Positions 55,274 through 64,000 of a stretch of 64,000 bases of DNA are shown here, one piece after another. A model generated the notes under the pieces. The model saw nothing but the letters and a program-made list of their open reading frames with translations. It was not told the DNA's origin and did not search any database. Position 1 is the stretch's first letter. Each line of letters begins with the position of its first letter. The DNA comes from Archivesica marissinica (taxonomy: Eukaryota; Mollusca; Bivalvia; Venerida; Vesicomyidae). The translations under genes were made by a program, and so were the position numbers. The DNA is taken from the NCBI GenBank assembly GCA_014843695.1, contig CM026400.1, forward strand, positions 41,059,295 through 41,123,294, given 5' to 3'.

Positions 55274-55755
55274 CTAAGGTCGACTTACACTACGGTTAAT
55301 CGGATTAATGCAAGCGGAATGTTAAGGTCGACTTACACTACGGTTAACCGGATTAATGCAAGTGGAATGCTAAGGTCGACTTACACTACAGTTAACCGGA
55401 TTAATGCAAGCGAAATGCTAGGGTCGACTTACACTACGGTTAACCGGATTAATGCAAGTGGAATGCTAGTGTCGACTTACACTACGGTTAACCGGATTAA
55501 TGCAAGCGGAATGTTAAGATCGACTTACACTACGGTTAACCGGATTAATGCAAGCGGAATGCTAGTGTCGACTTACACTACGGTTAATCGAATTAATGCA
55601 AGCGGAATGCTAAGATCGACTTACACTACGGTTAACCGGATTAATGCAAGCGGAATGCTAAGATCGACTTACACTACGGTTAACCGGATTAATGCAAGCG
55701 GAATGCTAAGATCGACTTACACTACGATTAACCAGATTATTGCCAGCGGAATGAT
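55274..55755. repeat. 48-bp minisatellite, right part
   Basis: Ten units of the same 48-bp class as 51,630-52,028 (GTCGACTTACACTACGG, TTAACCGGATTAATGCAAGC, GGAATGCTA). The array resumes at CTAAGGTCGAC, in register with the left end ...GGAATGCT, with CT shared. This shows a single array split by the LINE insertion. Confidence 0.95.
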
Positions 55756-55812
55756 CGACTTTTGAACTAATCTTTTGGAGATGAGTAACGTAAACACTAT
55801 ACTAAACGTTAA

Positions 55813-56091
55813 CACCATCTGTGGTCAAGAGATAATATGGGAACCAAGTGTCAATATATGAGTGGTTTGTACGGGTACGACCTCAACTCATCTGCTCGCT
55901 CGGACGACGGCTATGTGACTGCGGAACGTCAATTGATGGTATGCGGATGGTATAATCTTGGATCAACACAACATTCCTATTATATGTCCAGATCGTCCAA
56001 TAAGACCATAATGTTTTCATATGAAAGCGAGAAGTGCTCTAATGAAACTGATACGCTGGGCTATGAGATTACAATAAGAGTAATTTATTAG
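55813..56091 (+). CDS. Candidate host coding exon, CUB-like C-terminal segment
   Basis: An open frame of non-repetitive sequence runs from 55,813 (first stop upstream at 55,810) to TAG at 56,089-56,091; the first Met is at 55,837 (84 codons). It reads MVCGWYNLGS, then SNKTIMFSYES and LGYEITIRVIY. A Cys-Gly, a short loop, a beta-strand with alternating hydrophobics (TIMFSY), then a Gly-aromatic strand at the end resembles the last third of a CUB or similar extracellular beta-sandwich. No clear splice acceptor: the best is the weak CTGTGGTCAAG at 55,829. A last exon or a decayed gene fragment are both possible. Family call is low confidence. Confidence 0.35.
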   Translation, partial: HHLWSRDNMGTKCQYMSGLYGYDLNSSARSDDGYVTAERQLMVCGWYNLGSTQHSYYMSRSSNKTIMFSYESEKCSNETDTLGYEITIRVIY

Positions 56092-56404
56092 TCATTTGCA
56101 TAACTAAGCCGTTTTCACGAGATCTGGGTAAATTCAACGTGACTTTAGCGATTGATATTTATTCTGAGTTAGTGACATCACATTAGTGACAATGTATTGC
56201 AAATGGGGCCATGATACTATGGAAATATGACCATTGGCTATTTCATAATAAACTATATTGGTTCCATCTTACGGTTCTTGGTGAAAACGTAATTTGAAAA
56301 GTGTGCATATAATTATTTACGTTTAACTTTGTAGAAAATCACAAATATTTTGTAATCAAAGATTAAAAGGAAGAGTTGTTAATATTTTAAGCACATGTAG
56401 AACA
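56092..56404. other. Unique AT-rich spacer
   Basis: Nothing recognised apart from possible polyadenylation-like ATAAACTATA near 56,248 and ATTAAA near 56,362. These could serve the upstream exon candidate. Confidence 0.4.
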
Positions 56405-57052
56405 ATATCACTGTAGAACAATATCACCAATCCTCGATATATCCATGATGTTTCTGTCACCAATCCTCGATATATCCATGATGTTTCTGTCACCAATCCT
56501 CGATATATCCATGATGTTTCTGTCACCAATCCTCGATATATCCATGATGTTTCTGTCACCAATCCTCGATATATCCATGATGTTTCTGTCACCATCCCTC
56601 GATATATCCATAATGTTTCTGTCACCAATCCTCGATATATCCATGATGTTTCTGTCACCAACCCTCGATATATCCATAATGTTTCTGTCACCAACCCTCG
56701 ATATATCCATAATGTTTCTGTTACCAACCCTCGATATATCCATGATGTTTCTGTCACCAACTCTCGATATATCCATGATGTTTCTGTCACCAACCCTCGA
56801 TATATCCATAATGTTTCTGTTACCAACCCTCGATATATCCATAATGTTTCTGTTACCAACCCTCGATATATCCATAATGTTTCTGTTACCAACCCATGAT
56901 ATATCTCAGATGTTTCTGTCACCAACCCTCGATATATCCATAATGTTTCTGTTACCAACCCATGATATATCTCAGATGTTTCTGTCTCCAACCCTCGATA
57001 TATCCATAATGTGTCTGTCACCAACCCTCGATATATCCATAATGTTCCATCA
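56405..57052. repeat. 33-bp minisatellite array
   Basis: About 19 units of CTGTCACCAATCCTCGATAT, ATCCATGATGTTT, with AATCC/AACCC and GATG/AATG variants that cluster along the array. Two units carry CCATGATATATCTCAG. The period is divisible by 3, so ORFs on both strands are repeat artefacts. Confidence 0.95.
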
Positions 57053-57344
57053 AAATCCATAAAACACCTAGTTGAGATATCCTGTCCACAAACAAACGCA
57101 GCCAACGCACAATAGCACCCGTTCCTACGGTTGGACCCGGGTAAACTATGTGTACAAAGTCATCCAACTCTGTAAACAATGAGAATAAACATATACACAT
57201 TAAACTAAATGTTGTGGTCTGCAAATAGAACAGTGTTGTACATATAAAACAGTCACGATGTTAAGGATATAGGTTAATAATAGGAAATATGGCGTCATTT
57301 ACATTTAACGTCATTTGCAAGCAATAGCAGAATATATATTTCTA
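57053..57344. other. Unique spacer
   Basis: No gene or repeat recognised. Confidence 0.5.
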
Positions 57345-57440
57345 GTATTATAATAATAATTATAAAGACTTTATTTAACTAGAGAACTCATTCGAACAAT
57401 TAAGACAATCTATCATGAGACCCTCAACAAATTAAAACAT
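57345..57440 (-). mobile_element. LINE 3' tail, minus copy
   Basis: ATAATAATAATTATAAAGAC, TTTATTTAACTAGAGAACTC, then CATGAGACCCTCAACAAATT. This is the reverse complement of the LINE end seen at 16,140 and 54,757. Confidence 0.82.
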
Positions 57441-57473
57441 CAAATAGCATAATACTAATGTCAACCAAGTAAA

Positions 57474-58556
57474 ACGGTGGTCGTCAGATCGGACAGGTGG
57501 TTTTCTCCGGGTACTCCGGTATCGGACAGGTGGTTTTCTCCGGGTACTCCGGTATCGGACAGGTGGTTTTCTCCGGGTACTCCGGTATCGGACAGGTGGT
57601 TTTCTCCGGGTACTCCGGTATCGGACAGGTGGTTTTCTCCGGGTACTCCGGTATCGGACAGGTGGTTTTCTCCGGGTACTCCGGTATCGGACAGGTGGTT
57701 TTCTCCGGGTACTCCGGTATCGGACAGGTGGTTTTCTCCGGGTACTCCGGTATCGGACAGGTGGTTTTCTCCGGGTACTCCGGTATCGGACAGGTGGTTT
57801 TCTCCGGGTACTCCGGTATCGGACAGGTGGTTTTCTCCGGGTACTCCGGTATCGGACAGGTGGTTTTCTCCGGGTACTCCGGTATCGGACAGGTGGTTTT
57901 CTCCGGGTATCGGTATCGGACAGGTGGTTTTCTGGTACTCCGGTATCGGACAGGTGGTTTTCTCCGGGTACTCGGACAGTGGCCGGGTATCCGGTATCGG
58001 AGAGGTGGTTCTCCGGGTACTCCGGATCGGACAGGTGGTTTTCTCCGGGTACTCCGGTATCGGACAGGTGGTTTTCTCCGGGTACTCCGGTATCGGACAG
58101 GTGGTTTTCTCCGGGTACTCCGGTATCGGACAGGTGGTTTTCTCCGGGTACTCCGGTATCGGACAGGTGGTTTTCTCCGGGTACTCCGGTATCGGACAGG
58201 TGGTTTTCTCCGGGTACTCCGGTATCGGACAGGTGGTTTTCTCCGGGTACTCCGGTATCGGACAGGTGGTTTTCTCCGGGTACTCCGGTATCGGACAGGT
58301 GGTTTTCTCCGGGTACTCCGGTATCGGACAGGTGGTTTTCTCCGGGTACTCCGGTATCGGACAGGTGGTTTTCTCCGGGTACTCCGGTATCGGACAGGTG
58401 GTTTTCTCCGGGTACTCCGGTATCGGACAGGTGGTTTTCTCCGGGTACTCCGGTTTCCTCCCACACGAATGATCACATTTACGCTTTCATCCGCGCCAAC
58501 GAGAGTGATTAATATAGGTTGTTTCGCAATCGTTGTAATAATTATAAATAAAGCTT
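57474..58556 (+). mobile_element. SINE-C copy with an internal array
   Basis: The SINE body enters at ACGGTGGTCGTCAGATCGG (head missing) and the core ACAGGTGGTTTTCTCCGGG, TACTCCGG is repeated ~29 times. The SINE then continues as TTTCCTCCCACACGAATGAT, CACATTTACGCTTTCATCCG, CGCCAACGAGAGTGATTAAT and CGCAATCGTTG. Both flanks therefore belong to one SINE-C. Confidence 0.93.
57492..58450. repeat. 33-bp minisatellite inside SINE-C
   Basis: About 29 units of TATCGGACAGGTGGTTTTCT, CCGGGTACTCCGG, nearly identical except a ragged stretch at 57,900-58,030. Both strands and several frames are open for 330-350 codons because the period is 33; none is a gene. Confidence 0.96.
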
Positions 58557-58647
58557 AAACTTTAAGATTTAATGTGATATAAGCTAATTGGCTGAGCAGG
58601 TACTGTTCACAGCATAGTATAAGTGTAGGTGACAGTGGAACATTTAC

Positions 58648-58942
58648 ACAGACTGATCTGTAGTCCAGTGGAAACACGCTGGACTTGTAATCCAGGGATC
58701 GCAGGTTCGATCCCCAGTCTTACCCTAATAACATTAACAGCCTTTCAGATGGGACGTTAAACCGAGGTCTCGTGTCGGTGCTTTACATCGTGTACGTAAA
58801 AGAACCAGAGAAGACTCTGGAATGCCTCTCTGTCTGTGTCATTGTCATTATCACTGTCCTCCAACAATCTAAAATGACTAATCTCGTCAGGAGGCGTCGC
58901 TCATATGGGCAACCGGTAGCGACGATAAATAAACACACACAT
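58648..58942 (+). mobile_element. SINE-B, plus copy
   Basis: GACTGATCTGTAGTCCAGTG head, GCAGGTTCGATCCCCAGTC, CAGATGGGACGTTAAACCG, GGAGGCGTCGCTCATATGG, GCGACGATAAATAAACACAC end. Full length. 58,943-59,477 holds no recognised feature. Confidence 0.9.
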
Positions 58943-59477
58943 GAACATTTACCACCATATTGCCTTGACAGTATGTGTGACATTAGCATAAGCAATATAG
59001 AATACCACAGTGCTGGTGTTCCAAGGATAAGTCAGTTGAAGAATGCAGTGTATGGCAATACAATATCAAACTGTATATTATAATGGAGGCGTATGGAGAT
59101 TTCAATAGCGGTGTCTGACCTGAAATGGGTTCAGGCGTGGGTTATGACTATACCAATAATCGTGTGTGATGCATGCCAGGTGCTTCTATAATATACAATA
59201 TTTATATATCTTTCAAATACACGCAATGATAGATATCCGCTATTCTCTTATTTAATAAAAGATTTAAAAATACACTTCCTGATAAATATGATTCTCCGTG
59301 GGGTGTCCTCTGGTTTACCTTGTGAAAATAAATAACCAGATAGGAGATTAGGCTAATCCTATTGTTATCATTAATTCGCTGTCCTCATTCAATAAACTGG
59401 GTGAACGGCCTTTGATGTCGGGGACACACAAGTTTGTGGTCAAAATGAAGCAGCATTACAACAGTCCTACCCCACAA

Positions 59478-59777
59478 CAGACGGATCTGTAGTATAGTAA
59501 TCCATGGTTTGATCCCCCGTCTGACGGATCTGTAGTATAGTAATCCATGGTTCGATTCCCCGTCTGACCCTAATAAAATTAACAGTCTTTCAGATGGGAA
59601 TTTAAACCGAGGTCTCGTGTCGGTGCTTTACACTGTGCATGTAAAGGAACCAGAGGAGACTCTGGAATGGATCTCCGTCTGTATCATTGCACTATCCTCA
59701 AAAAATCTAAAATTTCTAATCTCTTCATATGGGACAACCGGTAGCGACGATAAATAAATGTAAAACCCACACACCTA
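59478..59777 (+). mobile_element. SINE-B with duplicated head
   Basis: The head GACGGATCTGTAGTATAGTA, ATCCATGGTT(T/C)GATTCCCCGTCT occurs twice in tandem (about 59,480-59,523 and 59,523-59,566). The normal body then follows (CAGATGGGAATTTAAACCG to GCGACGATAAATAAATG). The A-box region is shortened relative to other copies. Confidence 0.88.
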
Positions 59778-60377
59778 CCCCGAAACTGCACAATCCCATC
59801 ACTCCTACTTTAACCTACTGACCTAATACTAGTATACCGAATTAAAACACTGTCGTAACGTCATACCTTTGCACTGGCAGTCCATTATTATTAATATTGG
59901 ACTCAGTGCTGTCAAAAGCCCAGAGTATTATATTAAATCCTACGCGTAAATATAAGAAACTAACAATTGTAATTAGTAGGATCTTGTGTGATCACGGCTT
60001 CCTCTTTCTTCCCAGGGTGACAAGTCCTGTATCGATGTTTCTTTCTTTCGAAAACAGTCCATGTTAGTGTTACATCCTCCACATTTGTTATTCCGCAGTA
60101 TCAGAAACCGGCACATAGGTTCTTCGTAACATCAAGGCATTCCCGGGATCCCTAATGCCAAACCTACACGAGGATCTGAGTCTATGTCGCAGAGACGACG
60201 AATAAGCTGCTACTGCGGGACGTGCATAGCTCGTGGCGTGCACGTTGTGGAGGTAGACCTTGTATCGAAAGAAATAGGGCTGTCATATCTATGAACAATA
60301 TATGATGAAAATAACAATGGCAAAATGCTTACATGGATTGTCTTTGAATTTGACCTAGTACGCTTGTTTGTTTATAG
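59778..60377. other. Unique spacer ending in a splice-acceptor-like sequence
   Basis: No gene recognised. The last bases, CGCTTGTTTGTTTATAG at 60,361-60,377, form a pyrimidine-rich tract with AG, a plausible 3' splice site for the next feature. Confidence 0.45.
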
Positions 60378-60547
60378 ATATGGCTGATTATAGAGTGTAC
60401 GAGGAAGCTACAGACATGGATATGGCTGATTATAGAGTGTACGAGGAAACTACAGACGCGGCTAATCACGTATACCTGGAAAACTCCAGTGACATCAGCA
60501 TTGCAATTCTAGGAATACAGACATCGAAGACTCGTTTGATAAGATAA
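60378..60547 (+). CDS. Candidate terminal exon: tyrosine-rich cytoplasmic tail
   Basis: After the acceptor-like TTTGTTTATAG, the frame containing ATG at 60,380 is open for 55 codons to TAA at 60,545-60,547. It reads MADYRVYEEATDMD, then MADYRVYEETTD, and later NHVYLENSSDIS. The first block is a 42- to 36-nt internal tandem duplication that keeps the frame. Acidic surroundings with YRVYEE and VYLEN look like phosphotyrosine-type motifs in receptor tails. The exon would join an upstream transmembrane exon not visible in this window. A second frame is also open for much of the segment, so the assignment is tentative. Confidence 0.35.
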
Positions 60548-60565
60548 AAAGATAATTAGTAGTAC

Positions 60566-61727
60566 ATGTGTATATCCCTGTTTACGTTTCCTGTACAATA
60601 GTACATATGTATATCCCTGTTTACGTTTCCTGTACAATAGTACATATGTATATCCCTGTTTACGTTTCCTGTACAACAGTACATATGTATATCCCTGTTT
60701 ACGTTTCCCGTACAACAGTACATATGTATATCCCTGTTTACGTTTCCCGTACAATAGTACATATGTATATCCCTGTTTACGTTTCCCGTACAACAGTACA
60801 TATGTATATCCATGTTTACGTTTCCTGTACAATAGTACATATGTATATCCCTGTTTACGTTTCCCGTACAACAGTACATATGTATATCCCTGTTTACGTT
60901 TCCCGTACAATAGTACATATGTATATCCCTGTTTACGTTTCCCGTACAATAGTACATATGTATATCCCTGTTTACGTTTCCCGTACAATAGTACATATGT
61001 ATATCCCTGTTTACGTTTCCCGTACAAGTATCCCTGTTTACGTTTCCCGTACAATAGAACATATGTATATCCCTGTTTACGTTTCCTGTACAACAGTACA
61101 TATGTATATCCCTGTTTACGTTTCCTGTACAATAGTACATATGTATATCCCTGTTTACGTTTCCCGTACAATAGTACATATGTATATCCCTGTTTACGTT
61201 TCCTGTACAATAGTACATATGTATATCCCTGTTTACGTTTCCCGTACAATAGTACATATGTATATCCCTGTTTACGTTTCCCGTACAATAGTACATATGT
61301 ATATCCCTGTTTACGTTTCCCGTACAACAGTACATATGTATATCCCTGTTTACGTTTCCCGTACAACAGTACATATGTATATCCCTGTTTACGTTTCCCG
61401 TACAACAGTACATATGTATATCCCTGTTTACGTTTCCTGTACAATAGAACATATGTATATCCCTGTTTACGTTTCCTGTACAATAGAACATATGTATATC
61501 CCTGTTTACGTTTCCCGTACAATAGAACATATGTATATCCCTGGTTACGTTTCCTGTACAATAGAACATATGTATATCCCTGTTTACGTTTCCTGTACAC
61601 TAGTACATATGTATATCCCTGTTTACGTTTCCTGTACAATAGAACATATGTATATCCCTGTTTACGTTTCCTGTACAATAGAACATATGTATATCCCTGT
61701 TTACGTTTCCTGTACAATAGTACATGT
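60566..61727. repeat. 39-bp minisatellite array
   Basis: About 30 units of TACATATGTATATCCCTGTT, TACGTTTCCYGTACAAYAG, with C/T variants and GAACATATG units clustered at the right end; one short unit lies near 61,027. The period is divisible by 3, so 300- to 430-codon ORFs on both strands are artefacts. Confidence 0.96.
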
Positions 61728-62405
61728 GTACTCAATAATTATCTCATTACATTGTACGTATATGTCTAAACGTGGGAATTTCGTGCTAAACATGGAATTA
61801 TCGCAGGTAACTACGGAGGAATACTTACGCGATACAAAATTGAATTTGTATTCGCTTTTATTACCTTATTAAGTTACATGAACTATACATACGTCTGAGA
61901 CAGCACCGCCGTAGCACGCTATTTCTTACCAAGACAAAAAGACTTTAGCAGATCGTATTTCATCTTGCTGAGAAATTAATATATAAACAACATTACTGAA
62001 ATCAAGAAGGAAGACGCGTCGCGAAATTATATGCCATATTAATTAATGCTGCTAACTATTAATATTTATGGACAAACCTGGAGACGAATATCTCCTTTGA
62101 AGTTTTAATCATATTTCTAAAACTCGTATTCGCATAAATTTTTATATCTAATGTGTTGATATCCTCACGATTTCAACCCACACTATTTTCTTATTACCCA
62201 AAATATTCTTAACATTTTATTCGTTTGATATAGATTAGCCATTGGAAAGAAAGGCAATTTTGACTGCTCAATTTTACATCTAAGTAAGCTATCTTTCTGT
62301 TCACGCCACCCACTTGGTTAATAGTAGCATTCAACATTACGTTGAATAAACGCCAATTAATGCATATAGAATTGTGCAACTATTAGGAGATGATATATTG
62401 GTGGA
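61728..62405. other. Unique AT-rich spacer
   Basis: No SINE, LINE or coding signal recognised. Confidence 0.5.
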
Positions 62406-64000
62406 ATTTATACGGAGGCCAGAAGTAGGGACGTGACAAAATGCTATACGGAGGCCAGAAGTAGGGACGTGACAAAATGCTATATGGACGCCAGAAGTAG
62501 GTACGTGACAAAATGCTATATGGAGGCCAGAAGTAGGGACGTGACAAAATGCTATATGGAGGCCAGAAGTAGGGACGTGACAAAATGCTATATGGACGCC
62601 AGAAGTAGGGACGGGACAAAATGCTATATGGACGCCAGAAGTAGGGACGGGACAAATTGCTATATGGACGCCAGAAGTAGGGACGGGACAAAATGCTATA
62701 TGGACGCCAGAAGTAGGGACGGGACCAAATGCTATATGGACGCCAGAAGTAGGGACGGGACAAAATGCTATATGGGCGCCAGAAGTAGGGACGGGACAAA
62801 ATGTTGTATGGACGCCAGAAGTAGGGACGGGACAAAAAGCTATATGGACGCCAGAAGTAGGGACGGGACAAAATGTTATACGGAGGCCAGAAGTAGGGAC
62901 GGGACAAAATGCTATATGGACGCCAGAAGTAGGGACGGGACAAAATGTTATACGGACGCCAGAAGTAGAGACGGGACAAAATGCTATATGGACGCCAGAA
63001 GTAGGGACGGGACAAAATGTTATACGGACGCCAGAAGTAGGGACGGGACAAAATGTTATATGGACGCCAGAAGTAGGGACGGGACAAAATGCTATACGGA
63101 CGCCAGAAGTAGGGACGGGACAAAATGTTATATGGACGCCAGAAGTAGGGACGGGACAAAATGTTATACGGAGGCCAGAAGTAGGGACGGGACAAAATGT
63201 TATACGGACGCCAGAAGTAGGGACGGGACAAAATGTTATACGGAGGCCAGCACTAGGGACGGGACAAAATGCTATATGGACGCCAGAAGTAGGGACGGGA
63301 CAAAATGCTATATGGACGCCAGAAGTAGGGACGGGACAAAATGCTATATGGACACCAGAAGTAGGGACGGGACAAATTGCTATATGGAGGCCAGAAGTAG
63401 GGACGGGACAAAATGTTATACGGACGCCAGAAGTAGGGACGGGACAAAATGTTATATGGACGCCAGAAATAGGGACGGGACAAAATGCTATATGGACGCC
63501 AGAAGTAGGGACGGGACAAAATGCTATATGGACGCCAGAAGTAGGGACGGAACAAAATGTTATACGGAGGCCAGAACTAGGGACGGGACAAAATGCTATA
63601 TGGACGCCAGAAGTAGGGACGGGACAAAATGTTATACGGAGGCCAGCACTAGGGACGGGACAAAATGCTATATGGACGCCAGAAGTAGGGACGGGACAAA
63701 ATGCTATATGGACGCCAGAAGTAGGGACGGGACAAAATGCTATATGGACACCAGAAGTAGGGACGGGACAAATTGCTATATGGAGGCCAGAAGTAGGGAC
63801 GGGACAAAATGTTATATGGACGCCAGAAGTAGAGACGGGACAAAGTGCTATATGGACGCCAGAAGTAGGGACGGGACAAAATGCTATATGGACGCCAGAA
63901 GTAGGGACGGGACAAAATGCTATATGGACGCCAGAAGTAGGGACGGGACAAAATGTTATACGGAGGCCAGAAGTAGAGACGGGACAAAATGCTATATGGA
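62406..64000. repeat. 36-bp minisatellite array, runs off the window
   Basis: About 44 units of GCTATATGGACGCCAGAAGT, AGGGACGGGACAAAAT. The first five have GGACGTGAC instead of GGACGGGAC. Variants GTTATACGGAGG and CCAGCACTAGG mark block duplications (63,231-63,400 resembles 63,630-63,800). Antisense ORFs (SRPYFWRPYSIL type) are repeat artefacts. Confidence 0.96.

Noticed and set aside
57432..58558. Four ~330- to 350-codon ORFs on both strands
   Set aside because: The 33-bp SINE-C-derived array has a period divisible by 3, so several frames stay open by construction.
60509..61872. Basic antisense ORF (LLYRKRKQGYTYV repeats) and sense counterpart
   Set aside because: 39-bp minisatellite translations; tempting as a repeat protein, but they are open on both strands and lack unique sequence.

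Overview
The window is eukaryotic repeat-rich genomic DNA, most likely from a mollusc. Evidence for this: tRNA-derived SINEs with the body architecture I recall from bivalve and gastropod genomes (a tRNA-Leu-like head with a GACTTCAAATCAC-type segment, a gaattctt...gaagc body and a gttggtgcg..ttaaaccc tail; and a second family with a core like gtggttttctccgggtactc), CR1/Jockey-type LINE pieces with an (ATT)n tail, no operon-like gene packing, and one 1,000-base N gap. The species cannot be fixed from the sequence.

Layout. About 37 kb of the 64 kb is tandemly repeated minisatellite or satellite DNA, in roughly seventeen unrelated families with monomers of 29 to 64 bp. In order: 48-bp array (1-3433), 55-bp (4.2-5.1 kb), 29-bp (5.1-12.9 kb, interrupted by a transposon), 45-bp (14.35-14.99 kb), 32-bp (17.3-18.1 kb), 50-bp (18.8-19.45 kb), 47-bp (19.46-26.15 kb), 64-bp (26.9-36.18 kb, containing the N gap), 45/42-bp (40.2-42.6 kb), 32-bp (42.57-42.81 kb), 31-bp (46.8 kb), 34-bp (47.8-49.27 kb), 45- to 48-bp (49.84-52.03 kb and 55.27-55.76 kb, split by a LINE), 33-bp (56.4-57.05 kb), 33-bp (57.5-58.45 kb), 39-bp (60.57-61.73 kb) and 36-bp (62.4 kb to the window end). 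Almost every long open reading frame here is a by-product of these arrays and is not a gene.

Non-array content. (i) A 4,335-bp DNA transposon (5403-9737) with ~300-bp terminal inverted repeats and a likely 3-bp target duplication sits inside the 29-bp array. It carries one decayed gene whose C-terminal half shows the ordered acidic motifs of a FEN1/XPG/PIN-type nuclease, followed by a Cys-rich tail. (ii) At least six SINE families (called A to F here), several copies with clear target-site duplications. (iii) A 5'-truncated CR1/Jockey-like LINE with an open reverse-transcriptase frame (52,029-53,918), itself apparently interrupted in its 3' UTR by a fragment of a second LINE. (iv) A ~178-bp Tc1/mariner-like MITE and a foldback element. 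(v) Two weak candidates for host coding exons: a CUB-like C-terminal segment (55,813-56,091) and a tyrosine-rich tail exon with a splice-acceptor-like sequence (60,378-60,547).

Most interesting observations. First, the transposon pairs a FEN1/PIN-like nuclease with long inverted repeats; I do not recall a named superfamily for it. Second, at least six minisatellites here appear to have been born inside SINE copies, by tandem amplification of one internal or edge segment while the rest of the SINE still flanks the array. No rRNA, functional tRNA or CRISPR locus and no complete host gene was found.
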